Origin: Aurantiochytrium sp. KH105
Taxonomy: Eukaryota; Sar; Bigyra; Thraustochytrida; Thraustochytriidae
Assembly: GCA_003116975.1 (NCBI GenBank)
Contig: BGKB01000177.1
Location: forward strand, 62,001-126,000
Direction: 5' to 3'
Length of the DNA stretch: 64,000 bases
A program made the position numbers and the translations under genes. Shown in pieces: positions 9,602 to 20,028 of this stretch. The notes beneath the pieces were generated by a model. It saw only the letters and a list, made by a program, of their open reading frames with translations, did no database searches and was not told the DNA's origin. Every line of letters starts with the position of its first letter. Positions within the stretch are counted from its first letter, which is position 1.

Positions 9602-10327
9602 ATGAAGCTCTCTGTGGCACTGCTCGTGGTGGCAGGCCTGGCGGCCGGTTCCGAGGCGTCCGAGACATTTGTCTGGGTCCCCACGGAGGCGTGCGACTCG
9701 CCGGTCAAGCTGTGCTACGAGGGCCCCGAAGATGAGGTGCGCAGGGTGGCCCAGGTGGACCCGATGAACCCGTGCCGTAAATCGTCCGAGGTTATTCGCG
9801 GAAATTGCGTCGACCAGGGTTATGAGCGCCACCTCGGCAACGACCCGATCTTTGACAAGCTTGACCTCTACATCAAGCTTGGCAACGAGCTTGCCTTCAA
9901 CGAGGTCGAGGCGCGGTCTACCGTTGTGGGTCACGCCCTCGACAGTCTCGAGTCTCTTGGAAGCTACAAGGGTGTTTGCTGGCGCACCCTTCACGAGCGC
10001 GTCAAGGGAATGCATGCTGCCCCCTGCGATGCGACCACCGAGGACGACCAGCTCGGCATTTGCTACCCCAAGTGCGCAACTGGCGGCGAGGGTGTTGGTC
10101 CCATTTGCCTCGGCGGATGCGGTGGCTCCCACCCGATCGCTGTTGGTGCGATCTGCTGCGACACGCAAGACTCTTGCAACAGAATGATCCAGGACCTCGG
10201 CGTCAAGCTCGCCTACGACATTGGCAAGGTGGCCATGGATCACGCGAGTACCGCTGCTCTTCTGGAGGATCTCCGCAAACTGGCCATTGACGCCCGGGGA
10301 CTCGTCCTCCCCGAGTGCAAAATGTAG
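9602..10327 (+). CDS. Secreted cysteine-rich protein of unknown function
   Basis: The ATG at 9602 begins a 241-residue protein with a clear signal peptide: MKLSVALLVVAGLAAG with probable cleavage near Ser-Glu-Ala-Ser, about residue 17-20. The upstream frame is open but starts only with a TTG. The mature part has 14 cysteines, concentrated in residues about 145-195 with the pattern C-Y-P-K-C ... GVGP-I-C-L-G-G-C ... A-I-C-C ... C. A 'GVGPxCxxxC' core of this kind occurs, as I recall, in secreted Cys-rich proteins of stramenopiles, but I cannot name a family. There is no membrane anchor or enzyme motif. It is most likely extracellular or in the cell-surface secretory system. It is convergent with the IQCH gene, 233 bases downstream. 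Confidence 0.8.
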   Translation: MKLSVALLVVAGLAAGSEASETFVWVPTEACDSPVKLCYEGPEDEVRRVAQVDPMNPCRKSSEVIRGNCVDQGYERHLGNDPIFDKLDLYIKLGNELAFNEVEARSTVVGHALDSLESLGSYKGVCWRTLHERVKGMHAAPCDATTEDDQLGICYPKCATGGEGVGPICLGGCGGSHPIAVGAICCDTQDSCNRMIQDLGVKLAYDIGKVAMDHASTAALLEDLRKLAIDARGLVLPECKM

Positions 10328-10560
10328 ATTCATGCGCAGATCAATCCACAAGTGCCTCCCAATCCTCTCCACTCAGCCTTATATCAATTCATTAGAACTT
10401 TCAAGAGGTAACACGCATGATCACGTAGAGTAAGCTAACGAACAATGGTCTTTTTATTCTTTCCTTACTTTACAACCAGCTCCAGGCCTATACCGTAGGT
10501 CGAGGCGTCAAGCCAATGCTGTAGGTCGCGACGTTAAGCCTCGGCCTCGGCTGGAGTTTG

Positions 10561-13500
10561 TTATTGAACTTTACTGGCGTCTTCGGCGCCGGTCTCACTT
10601 CTCTCCGAGACCTCGTGCTCGCTGCCTTCTTTTTCGTTGCGGCGCATTCGCCTCCGCTGCTGTTTTTGATGCGCATGCAAGCGTTGCTGTGCGCGTTCAA
10701 TGTTGCGTTGGTCCGCAAGCTCCTGGCGATATTGCTCTTCAATTTCGGCCGTGAGCCGTTTCGAAACGGCCAAGGCGTCGGAAAATGTGCACGTCCCGTC
10801 AAAAGTTTGATCTTCAGCAGGCTGCTGCACGTATGCTCCGAGAAATTTGTGCATAAAGTTGAAGCTACGCTGCAGCTGAATCGCTGCCTGCGCGGCATCC
10901 CTTTCAATGCTCACCGCGCCCACAACACCTGCTGAAAGACTATCTGCAAGCTCGAAAGCTGTCCCCTTTGCACATCGCAAATCGTAGCTAATCCCGTGAC
11001 GACGACATGCGTTGAAAAAGTGCGAATAGGTCATACTGGAGAGATTGGGGTGGTGCAGGGGCGAGACGGCTGCAAACGCCCGCGTCTGAAGTTCCTTTTG
11101 GACGCATCGGGTGCTTCCCTCGCGAGGTGTCCCTTGGCTTTCTTGATTGCTGCCAAGGCCACCGCTCTCGAGCGACGAAGAGGGTAGAGCACCCGACTCA
11201 GAAATGACAGATATCTTGTACTCGCCAGAGTTGTCCTCGATGTGGCCACCCAAAAGAAAGTCAAAGAACCGAAAGGTACTGAGGGCCTGCGTCATGCGCA
11301 GGTCCAATCCCAGTGCCCAGAGTCGCAGCGATTGCACATTAGGATCCATTAGCGCCGCAAAGTCAACCGAAACGTGACCAATGACCCCCCGTGCGAAAAG
11401 TACCTTGGCGACAGCATATGCAGCACTGCGCAGGGCAACGTGCGGGACTGCCGTTTGCGGAAAGACGAAGCCCACCGTCCGAAAAGGCCACTGTCGAGAA
11501 GAAATCTTGTCTTGCGTGCACAGCAAACGCGTGAAGCCGTCAGGATCGATCGCAAGGCACACAGACACGCTGCTCAAGAGTGAGTCCGGCAACGCCTCCA
11601 CCACGCCTCCTACATTGGTGAACGCCACAATAAAGTCTGCCCACGTGGGGTAGACGGAGGGGCACTGCAGATCGATGCGATGGCGAACCTCTTTGCGGAA
11701 CCCTTCTTCCAACTTTTGACGTGCGCGCTCTTGCACATCGCTGCGACTCCAATAAGCCTTGCCGAGGTGGCTTTTTGCGGTCTGCCTGGCGCGGTCCACG
11801 CGCGCCATTTGTACAAAGCGGAACTTGGACATGTCAAGCACTGCAATGCCGCGACCTGCGAATTCGTCGTCGATTTTGAGAACCCATCGATCGACGTCGA
11901 GATTGGCTGCTACCAATTTGGCTAGCATACGATACAACTCGTCCTCCTCGAAGATGTCATAAGCTCCAATGGGAATATTGACCTCGGCCTCGGCGAAAAT
12001 CTCCTTGGCGCCGGACTTGGTACTATACAACGAAACAATGTCCGGTTCCGGGGCAAACAAGGGCACCCGCAGAGCCAGAGCAAGCATGCGGTCCTCTTCA
12101 CCGACCTGGTTTGGCATAATGAATGCGACTTTTCCGCACACCAGGCCACGGATTCTCTCGAGAGCCTTTGGCGAGTAAGAGAGAGTCGTCGCCAGAGAGG
12201 CGTGCTCCGGGAATCGATGTGCATTCTCCGGGGCAACAATGTGGAGACGCCCTGCAGCGTTGACGATGCCTCGAAGCTGCAGTAGTTTTTCGTAGTAAGT
12301 TCGTATCTCGTGGACGAGAGCCATGGGTGCAACATAAACGACCTCAACGTCGCGGTGCGCCAGGTCGCACAGGCGGCTCAGCTGCATGTTTTGCAGGATT
12401 CCAAACCTGTCAATCGGAAGCCGTAAGTGTTCTCCAAATGAGAGCGACGGCACGTGTACGATCACTCGTTTTCCTGCAGAGGTGGATTTCCACTCGTCCT
12501 TGAATTTGCGCTGTAGCGCCTGGAAGGCTGCGTTTTCCTCGGCGCGCTTGCGCACGAGCTGACGAGCGAGTCTTGCCTGTAGAGCGCTCACGCGCACTGC
12601 ATCCGTGATAACTCGAGCAGCACGATGCTCCTGTCGAAGAGCATGATAGTCTTGGCGTTGACGCCCCCCGCGGAATCGAGCCTGAATAGCCGCAGCCGCA
12701 AGATCCTCGGAATCTTCAGTTCCTGTGGAAAAGGCGCGCCCCGGAAGCTGCACTGTGCTTCTCACCTGGTCCTCGTTGCATACACATCGAAGAATGTCAC
12801 TTTCAGAGTGCCGCGATAACTGATCTCGAGCGAGCTCGGCAACCTTTCCACCGTCCATGTAAGCCACCTCAACATCATATTTCACCATAACTGTCTCAAC
12901 CTTGGTGATGAGACGGCTTATTGCGCCCCATTCGGCTTCAAAAGCGCGCTTGAACGCGATAAAACCCGACGATCGTGTCAGCGTTACTCCCTTGTGGACC
13001 ATGAATACGTATAGTCCCTGAGCGCGCATCTTGGTCTCGTATTCATAGATGCGCAGGACGCTGTCGCCCAGTGACTCTTCCTTGGGTGTTGTTTCGGCCG
13101 TCTTATTGGCCCGCGGACCTGTTGAAGAGTCTGCAGCGGCGACAGAATCCTTGAGTGCTTCTTCTCCAAGATTGACTGCTGCTGCCACGCGCGGGTCGCG
13201 ACGATTGCGTCCTGAAGACTTCTCTTTAGTTGTCGTTGTTGTTTGCATAGATGAGGAATTCAGATCAAGCTTGACGTTGGCATGGAGACGCTCTGTCTCG
13301 CACGCCATAGAGACCTTTGCTTTAGCCTCCATGTGTTGCTGCGACCATGGATGAAGCTGCACACTGTCATTTTGGATTGCACCCTGGAATTTACCTGGAG
13401 CACCGTCCTCTTGTTTTGCTTTGGCGTTTTCTTCAATGATCTTTTTGCGTCGCACGAGACTTGATCCGATTGCTTTCTGATGAATCTCTACACTGCCTCT

Positions 13501-14037
13501 TCCCCCTCGTTGACGACCGCGCTGTCCTTGGCCAGCGGCAAGTGAGTCCCCTGGTGCAGCTAGTTGTTGCTGCTGCTGTTGCTTGCGAAAGTCACTGAGT
13601 AATTGAGAGACCTGGTCAGGCTTTGAACTTCTTTGCGGTTTGTTGATCCTCATTTGACCTGGAGATGGACTCGCGTCGGTGCTCTGCGCTCTTGGAGATT
13701 TTCGAACTCGTCCTTGCCGAAACTTAGATCCCGACACGCTTGAGCCAGTTTGTTTTGGTAGCGCTGGAACATGCGCAAGTTTCGAATCGAGTGTGCTTGA
13801 AAGAAGAAGATCTGCCTTTTGGCGAAGCTCGTGCTCGGCCTTTCGAATGATTTCGTCCAGCTCATCCGACGCATGTTGCCCATCTCCTTGCGCTTGGGCC
13901 AAAGACCTGCGCAGGTTGTCTCGAAGACTGCCAAACTCGGCCTCCACGTCAAGAAGTATACGTCCGACATCATGAACATGACGCACCTGCATCGCCTGGT
14001 CGATTTCGTTGCGCGTTGGGCGGCCGGCTGCTGCCAT
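10561..14037 (-). CDS. IQCH: IQ motif-containing protein H (IQCH) homologue
   Basis: Uninterrupted frame of 1158 residues from the ATG at 14037; the frame continues to 14121 but only with a GTG. The N-terminal third is low-complexity with a poly-Q run. An IQ calmodulin-binding motif (AAIQARFRGGRQRQDY) lies near residue 450. The C-terminal two-thirds carries the long region conserved in animal IQCH: an FGEHLRLPIDRFGILQN segment, an FIMPNQVGEEDRMLAL segment, and an ATP-grasp-like part with VLKIDDEFAGRGIAVLD. Human IQCH is a testis/ciliated-cell protein with a role in sperm; its presence fits an organism with flagellated stages. The C-terminal tail (last about 80 residues) is Arg/Lys- and Glu-rich. 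Molecular function is not known. Confidence 0.85.
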   Translation of the reverse strand: MAAAGRPTRNEIDQAMQVRHVHDVGRILLDVEAEFGSLRDNLRRSLAQAQGDGQHASDELDEIIRKAEHELRQKADLLLSSTLDSKLAHVPALPKQTGSSVSGSKFRQGRVRKSPRAQSTDASPSPGQMRINKPQRSSKPDQVSQLLSDFRKQQQQQQLAAPGDSLAAGQGQRGRQRGGRGSVEIHQKAIGSSLVRRKKIIEENAKAKQEDGAPGKFQGAIQNDSVQLHPWSQQHMEAKAKVSMACETERLHANVKLDLNSSSMQTTTTTKEKSSGRNRRDPRVAAAVNLGEEALKDSVAAADSSTGPRANKTAETTPKEESLGDSVLRIYEYETKMRAQGLYVFMVHKGVTLTRSSGFIAFKRAFEAEWGAISRLITKVETVMVKYDVEVAYMDGGKVAELARDQLSRHSESDILRCVCNEDQVRSTVQLPGRAFSTGTEDSEDLAAAAIQARFRGGRQRQDYHALRQEHRAARVITDAVRVSALQARLARQLVRKRAEENAAFQALQRKFKDEWKSTSAGKRVIVHVPSLSFGEHLRLPIDRFGILQNMQLSRLCDLAHRDVEVVYVAPMALVHEIRTYYEKLLQLRGIVNAAGRLHIVAPENAHRFPEHASLATTLSYSPKALERIRGLVCGKVAFIMPNQVGEEDRMLALALRVPLFAPEPDIVSLYSTKSGAKEIFAEAEVNIPIGAYDIFEEDELYRMLAKLVAANLDVDRWVLKIDDEFAGRGIAVLDMSKFRFVQMARVDRARQTAKSHLGKAYWSRSDVQERARQKLEEGFRKEVRHRIDLQCPSVYPTWADFIVAFTNVGGVVEALPDSLLSSVSVCLAIDPDGFTRLLCTQDKISSRQWPFRTVGFVFPQTAVPHVALRSAAYAVAKVLFARGVIGHVSVDFAALMDPNVQSLRLWALGLDLRMTQALSTFRFFDFLLGGHIEDNSGEYKISVISESGALPSSSLESGGLGSNQESQGTPREGSTRCVQKELQTRAFAAVSPLHHPNLSSMTYSHFFNACRRHGISYDLRCAKGTAFELADSLSAGVVGAVSIERDAAQAAIQLQRSFNFMHKFLGAYVQQPAEDQTFDGTCTFSDALAVSKRLTAEIEEQYRQELADQRNIERAQQRLHAHQKQQRRRMRRNEKEGSEHEVSERSETGAEDASKVQ

Positions 14038-14780
14038 CCTCCTTTGGGCGCGCGCTGAGAGGCGTCTCTTGTAGCGACCGTAGCGCACTTTACACACGAC
14101 GGTCAGTTGCGTGTTCCGCACGCGGGCGAAGCTTTAAGCTTGCAGCAACCACGCACTAGGTCCAGCGAGCCAAACAAGCGAGAGAGAGAGAAGAGGAGAC
14201 GAATCCTGATCAATGCTTGTGCGAAGAACTTTTAGTGCATGTCTCGACTCGGACTCCTACAAGCAGTCGCTCACGATAATAAAAATGCGCCAAGTGCCGC
14301 TTGTCAGCGTGTTATTGTGTCTCAGAAGCTCGTGCAGCCGCTGGACCGCGGAAACTCTGTAGTCTGTATCGACACCAACGTCGAAGAAAGGTCGTGACGA
14401 AAGCAGAGGGCGGAACTTTAAGACTTCGACTCTACGCGCGAACTTGGTTCTCATAACATCAGGTATACAAAAACACACATACACAGGTCGCCTTCGTGTT
14501 GCCAACTAAGTCAAGCAAAATATCAGAGGCGGGGGAGGAAGGCTACAATCCTTTTGGACAATACAGTCGGTCTTCTCCCACTTATTCATTGGCTGGCACA
14601 GTCTTGTCAGCCAGAACTAGACTCGGCTGAGACGGGGAGACGCATCGTCCGTAACGGACATTATTGGGAATCGAGGGAACGCTTTCGACCGGCAAACCGT
14701 CGAGCCCAGAAGACCGAGCAGGCAAACAAACTCGTGCGGACGCGCAGGGGCGCGCGCGCGCAGCGGGCGGGCAGGCCGCG
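14038..14780. promoter_or_regulatory. Divergent promoter region, IQCH / CH-module gene
   Basis: A 743-base spacer between two divergent start codons. It carries an AG-rich run (GCGAGAGAGAGAGAAGAGGAG) near 14180, a possible CCAAT-like reverse element (ATTGG at 14587-14591) and a TAACGG site at 14652-14657, about 124 bases before the + strand ATG. Small open frames here are not supported as genes. Confidence 0.45.
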
Positions 14781-17700
14781 ATGAAGTCGGCAGGGGAAGC
14801 TGATGGGACGCGGCCAGCGTCCGCGGCGGTCTTGGTCCACTGGCTGAACAGCAGTGTTGGGGAGGCCCTGCCGGAGGCACTTCTCGTGGACCAGGTGGAA
14901 GACCTTGACGACGGTGTCTTGCTGTGCAAGCTCGCGTGCCTCGCAAAGCCTGGTGTTAGCATTCAGATCATTCAAGATGTTTTCAACCAACAGGAAGCCA
15001 TCAAAAATCTTAGCACCGCAATGCGAGTGGCAGCCTCTTTGGACTCAAAGATTGCCCGTGCCTGCGGAGGCTGCAGAAACCCCGAACAAATCGCACTCAC
15101 CGTTTTTGGCGGTGACACACGAAAACTGGTGATTGCACTCCTGCGCGTCTTTCGCGATCATCTCCACCAGCCCAAAAGAAGGCGGAGCTCGATGGGTCGA
15201 GACTCGAAATCAAAGACTTCCGCGCGGTCCTTTGCGCAGTCCAAGACAGGAGCAAGGCAGAAAACGCACGATAGCAATCGAATGTTTGCTCGGTCAAGAC
15301 CATCTTCTCTTTCAATGCGCTCGCCTGATATGAGTGCCAAGCTTTTACGTGAGCGACCACAATGGAATGGATCTGTAGCCCTTTCTCCGTCTGCCTCAGC
15401 CAAGGATGCCAAGCTTCAACCAAAAGTTCACAACGACCAAAGGAACGAGGTCTCATCAGTTCGTTTCGTGGCTAATGGAGAGCTTGCGAGTGCTTGTAGT
15501 AAAAACTCCAAATCGAGCGCGTGCGCAGCTGACGGTCTTAGTCCCGTAAATGCTGGTCTGGTGCTGTCCGCACTTCGTCGACTGCGTCAGAGTACGTCGG
15601 GAGTCACCGCAAGTTACCTCGCATCATTTGATTGGCTGCTGCACGCAGACCACTTGCCACGAATTCTCCGCCGACTCGAGCAGGTCGACGTGCCTATTTA
15701 TGCACCAGCGTCGAGCCCGCCCACGGTATCCGCAATTGACTACGTTGCAGCTGTATTGAGTGATGGGATTCTCCTTTCAGAGCTAGCACGAATGAGTGAA
15801 CCGCGTCTCGGAACAACCGCGGTTGGAGGAAAGCGGAAGCAGCCTGTCATTGAGAAACTCTTTGTGAGACCTGACGGCGCCACGGAGAAACTTCTCTTTT
15901 ACAGAGGCGTGAGTCTCGATCCCCGAACGACAGCTGCCCGCATGAAAAATGTTACAGTCGCACTTGAAAGTTTTCGTGACCGTGCGCGAATGAATCATCG
16001 ACATCTGTACGCGGCAGACGGGATTGTGAAAAAACAACCGCCGGCTATCGTCTGGGAACTTATTGAGGATTTGCGTCAGAGTCTACCTCCCGTGGTCGCA
16101 CGTCAGAGCCCAGCAAAACAAAACGTCCATCAACGGAACGCTGCTAAAGTGTCCGTGATCGACCAGAATCTGCAGCAGAGTCGTCCTCGGTCCGCGTCCT
16201 TGGATGTAGGCAGCGTAGACATTGCAGCAGATCACGATTGTCGTGTACGCACCTTTTCATTTCAAACCACCGGGCAAGCGGATGGTGATGCTTCGAGCTG
16301 CGCCGAGCCGCAGGGTTCATTGCGGAAGCAGCGTCACTCGCATACATCTCAGAAAATGAGACAGCTGCCAACTTGGGCTCCTCCGCCTCCACCTCAATTG
16401 CAAATGCCATCGAGCCCAGTTCATGCAGCGCCTCCGGGCACGCTGGGCTCTGAGGAAATTGCAGTGCTTGCCTCATGGCTTCGCGATCTCGGCCTCCACG
16501 TGCCTGACGACACGCACGATTGCCCTTTACTCGAAGACGTGCGCTTCAATGGGAAGCTGCTTTTGGCTCTATTTTCCACGCTCAGCGAGGATGCAAAGGC
16601 TGCCTATTCCCAATCCGGGTCCCTCCGTCGTCTACAAGGGGCGAAAGTGACTTCTGTTCAGCAGGCAGTAGACTCGGTTCGAGAAGCGCTTGGCGAGATG
16701 CGGACTGCTGTGGCCAAGACGCAACCACGACCAACCTCGTCTCGCGCATCACTCATGCAGGCTCTTAAAGCGGATCCTACGGAAATAGCCCGTGGTCGCG
16801 AGCAAGCCTTTTGGCAACTTATTAAGGCAGTGCATAGGGCATTCTCCAAGATCAAGTGCTCTGCTGATGTGGAACGCAGACGCGCAAAAGTTGCGCTCCT
16901 TGAAACGCGAGAACACGGAGAAGAGGACGTACATATGGAAACACGCACAGAACGTCTCGATCGCACTTACAAGCAAACGCGTGACATTGTTCCCAGCATG
17001 ACAATGACAAAGAGCGATCCTCCAAATATAAAGGTATCCCTGCGTGATGAGCCACGCTTGACGGAAGGAGGGCTCCTTCCGTACACCTTGGCGCAGCTAG
17101 GTCAGCTCGAGGCCTCGTTACTAGGGTGGCTTCGTCGCCGCGGCATCTTGGAAGAGATTTGTGGGTCAGATGGGTCTTTCAATTCAATTCTGGGGCCACC
17201 ACTTCTGCGCAGAGCCTGGGTTGATGGCTCGCTTCTTTTGCGAATCATTGCAACAATTTGCAGCGATAAACCTCTACGAGGGCTCATACTTCCCGCTCAC
17301 ACACCCCAGGTCGAAAAGGCAAATCTGGAAAAGGCGCTCGAGTATCTCCGGCGACACTCGTCAATGGGGCGAAGATTCCTCTTCTCGAGAGATGCATTGT
17401 GGAAGTGCGACCGCATGGTTGTCCTCGGGCTCCTCGAAGACTTGCATCGACTCGACGCGGGACTGCTGCCGAGACCATCTCGTGTCGTTCCTGGCGAGAG
17501 TCCTTTTCTTGGCACCAAGCCGCCGCGCTCGAGAAGAGAACAACTTTCCAAGCAAGGGTCGGAGCAAGAGCTCGCCAATATCGCCCCTGAACTGACGGCG
17601 ACACCAACGACGTCAGGATCTCGCGGCCGACGACATCCAGATGCTGACATCTGGCCTTCCCCCTTCTCCAGCGATGATGTCCTCCTGTACTCGCGTCGGC

Positions 17701-18269
17701 GTCTCGGGTCATCTACAAGCTGCGTGTCCATCGCCCCCGAAGAGGATTGCGCATCACCGTGGAAATCTCTGGTGGCAACGCCGCGCAGCGACATTGTACC
17801 GCGACCACGAACTTCGAGTGACTTCAAGAGGAAAAGTGAACATGACGCAAAACCGAGCGCGCAATGGGCCTCGAAAGTCATCCCGCAAGAACCTGCGCAC
17901 GCCTTCTCTGAGTTCTCAGCGAGACAGATTGATTCTCTTATTGACTGGGTGAAGCGCACAAGTCCTAAACCTGTGCGAGGTCTCGATCAACTTCATCAAG
18001 GAGAGGCACGAATTCTTGCTTTGAGTGATGGGACCGTGCTCGCAGGCATGGTTGAGAAGCTGGAACGCATCCGAGGGGGTCTCGGCGGCATCCAGCACAA
18101 GCCAAAAACTGTTGCAGCGATGCTTGGTAATTTGCGTCTTGCGCTGGGCAGACTTCAGAAAAACAAGAGAATGAAGCCTGACCTCTTGTGGTCTGAGAGA
18201 GAACTTGCAGCGGGTAACACGCGAACGTGGCTTGCCCTTCTCGCGGACATGCATCGCGCTTATGTGTGA
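14781..18269 (+). CDS. Large protein with five calponin-homology-like modules
   Basis: ATG at 14781, 1162 residues, no introns. Five segments share the CH-domain layout of a helix with LxxWL, a DGxLL core, and a C-terminal helix ending in LLxDLH or similar: about 19-130 (VHWLN, DGVLLCKLACL), 320-436 (YVAAVLSDGILLSELARM, IVWELIEDL), 557-683 (ASWLRDLGLHV, NGKLLLALF), 770-893 (LLGWLRRRGI, DGSLLLRIIATI, VLGLLEDLHRLD) and 1040-1162 (SLIDWVKRT, DGTVLAGMVEKL, WLALLADMH). They are divergent from each other and separated by basic, serine-rich linkers with PPPPPQ. CH domains bind actin, microtubules or signalling partners; an array of five suggests a cytoskeletal scaffold. The start was chosen as the first ATG just before module one; upstream in-frame sequence has no ATG. 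Modules 2 and 3 are the weakest. Confidence 0.7.
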   Translation: MKSAGEADGTRPASAAVLVHWLNSSVGEALPEALLVDQVEDLDDGVLLCKLACLAKPGVSIQIIQDVFNQQEAIKNLSTAMRVAASLDSKIARACGGCRNPEQIALTVFGGDTRKLVIALLRVFRDHLHQPKRRRSSMGRDSKSKTSARSFAQSKTGARQKTHDSNRMFARSRPSSLSMRSPDMSAKLLRERPQWNGSVALSPSASAKDAKLQPKVHNDQRNEVSSVRFVANGELASACSKNSKSSACAADGLSPVNAGLVLSALRRLRQSTSGVTASYLASFDWLLHADHLPRILRRLEQVDVPIYAPASSPPTVSAIDYVAAVLSDGILLSELARMSEPRLGTTAVGGKRKQPVIEKLFVRPDGATEKLLFYRGVSLDPRTTAARMKNVTVALESFRDRARMNHRHLYAADGIVKKQPPAIVWELIEDLRQSLPPVVARQSPAKQNVHQRNAAKVSVIDQNLQQSRPRSASLDVGSVDIAADHDCRVRTFSFQTTGQADGDASSCAEPQGSLRKQRHSHTSQKMRQLPTWAPPPPPQLQMPSSPVHAAPPGTLGSEEIAVLASWLRDLGLHVPDDTHDCPLLEDVRFNGKLLLALFSTLSEDAKAAYSQSGSLRRLQGAKVTSVQQAVDSVREALGEMRTAVAKTQPRPTSSRASLMQALKADPTEIARGREQAFWQLIKAVHRAFSKIKCSADVERRRAKVALLETREHGEEDVHMETRTERLDRTYKQTRDIVPSMTMTKSDPPNIKVSLRDEPRLTEGGLLPYTLAQLGQLEASLLGWLRRRGILEEICGSDGSFNSILGPPLLRRAWVDGSLLLRIIATICSDKPLRGLILPAHTPQVEKANLEKALEYLRRHSSMGRRFLFSRDALWKCDRMVVLGLLEDLHRLDAGLLPRPSRVVPGESPFLGTKPPRSRREQLSKQGSEQELANIAPELTATPTTSGSRGRRHPDADIWPSPFSSDDVLLYSRRRLGSSTSCVSIAPEEDCASPWKSLVATPRSDIVPRPRTSSDFKRKSEHDAKPSAQWASKVIPQEPAHAFSEFSARQIDSLIDWVKRTSPKPVRGLDQLHQGEARILALSDGTVLAGMVEKLERIRGGLGGIQHKPKTVAAMLGNLRLALGRLQKNKRMKPDLLWSERELAAGNTRTWLALLADMHRAYV

Positions 18270-18415
18270 CGGGGCTTTCTCCGTCAAGAAACGATGAAGA
18301 TCGAATAGCAAGAAAATAAGTATAAGGTAAACCTTTTCGCCAAGTATTGGTCTCTGGAATGGGAGATTACCCCAAGTTGGTGCGCTCAGCTGGTAATAAT
18401 GGGACTTGCGGTTCT

Positions 18416-20028
18416 TCATTCACCGTGAAAGAGCTTGACGAGTCTAGTGGTCTCAGCATCATCCTTGCCAAGAACATCTCGGAGGATCTCCTCTGTATGC
18501 TCGCCGTAGTGGGGCGGAGCTGAGAATGTGCGGCCCGTCGCGTCGAGGCCCTCGTTGCCAGCACCCTTCCAAACAGCCTGGCGAAGCCCGACGGGCTGAT
18601 TGCCCCCAAACTGCTGCAAGTGGTCCTTCTTGGCAAGCTCGTTCTCCGTTGCTGGCCTCGTCACAACAACCTCTCGCGCCTCGGGCGCATCAAAGGCGGC
18701 TGCCATGTCGTTGACGCCGCCACAGGGTACCTTGCGATCAAGCAGCGCGTCAAGAAGCTCCCTACGATCCCACTTGCTCATCTCTCTTCGCAACAGCGCA
18801 TTGAGTTCAACTCGATTTGCGCAGCGTTGAGGGTTCGTTGCAAAGCGCTCATCATCAGCCCACGCGGCTTGGCCCAGAACCTCGCAAAGAGCGCGAAACT
18901 GCGAATTGGTACCAACACCAAGCGTGAGCAGCTCCTCCTCGTTTCGCGTTGGGTATAAAGTACCGTATGGCGCAATAGAAGGATGATCGCTACCCATGCG
19001 TTGCGGAACAACGCCTTCTTTGAGATAGTTCATGGCTTGGTTGGAGAGGCCTGACACTGCCGATGACATGAGCGAAACGTTGACAGCACCGCCTTTGCCG
19101 GTCCGCTCACGCCGCCAGAGCTGCAAGAGGATGGCCTGTTTGAGCTGATGTGCCGTCATCACATCGACCAAGGCCACTGGCATTTTGACGGGCTCACTCT
19201 CTGGCGTGCCGTTCATGTATTGGAATCCAGATTCTGCCTGAATGACGGCATCATATCCGGCACGGGGATTGTCGAGTCCGTAGCCTGTAATCTGAGCGTA
19301 GACAAGTCGATCATTCAGAGCGCAGAGCGTCTCGGGATCGACCCCAAGCTTCTCCGCGTCGCCTGGTTTGAAGCTCGCGAGAAAGCAGTCCGCGGATTGC
19401 GCGAGCTCACGCAAGACCTTGCGACCGTCTTCGTTGCCAAGGTCGACCACAATACTCTTTTTCCCAAGATTGCACGTGGAAAAGTACGCCGTCACATCCT
19501 CTTCGAGAGCTTCTCGTCCAAGTCGCCAGGTGCGTGTCACGTCTCCCTTTGTCCGTGGAGACTCTACTTTGATGACTTCTGCGCCAAGCTCGGCAAGAAA
19601 TTGACCAACGCTAGGGCCTGCAAGTACGTTTGCAACCTGAAAGAGAAGGGGGTTCGCGGGGGGAGGGGGGGGAGGTGGGGGTGGGGGGGGATGGAACCCT
19701 CGCATCGTTAGTCTCTGCACCTCATCTTCTACAAAATACATCCCGTGCATTTCGCAGGTCCTGCAGAAGATGCATGCAAAAGATTGAAACTTACCTCCAC
19801 TACACGCATGCCCTCCATCATGAGCGGCTCATGCTGCTGCGTGCCAAAGTGTCGGCTCTGCTGCTGCTGCTGCTGATGCTGCTGCAGAGGGCTTTGACGA
19901 GAGGGCGTCAGGATAGCCGCGCCTGTGCTACTGCTCTCGAAGTGGCCCAACATCACGCAGGCTGTCACAGCCTGCGGCCGCGCCTTGACTGCGGAACTCC
20001 GCGCATAGCGCAGAGCAGTCCCGAACAT
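18416..20028 (-). CDS. Class III (CaiB/BaiF-type) acyl-CoA transferase, mitochondrial; two exons
   Basis: Exon 1 is 19795-20028 and exon 2 is 18416-19636; the intron 19637-19794 (158 bases) has a GTAAGT donor and a CTTTCAG acceptor and is phase 0. Splicing joins MMEGMRVVE to VANVLAGPSVGQFLAELG, exactly restoring the CaiB N-terminal motif, so the intron is well supported. The protein is 484 residues. The first 70 are basic, Ser/Ala-rich and contain a Q-run, consistent with a mitochondrial presequence. Family features include LGAEVIKVESP, the RERTGKGGAVNVSL segment, and an Asp in LVDVMTA at the place of the catalytic aspartate. The closest known type is SUGCT (succinate/hydroxymethylglutarate CoA-transferase), but substrate cannot be assigned. 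The intron polypyrimidine tract is almost pure C. Confidence 0.9.
19648..19690 (+). repeat. G-rich tract (C-rich intron 3' end on the minus strand)
   Basis: Five or more runs of three to nine guanines on the + strand, interrupted by single A or T. On the coding (-) strand it is the poly-C tract just before the CTTTCAG acceptor of the CoA-transferase intron. The + strand has strong G-quadruplex potential. Confidence 0.85.
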
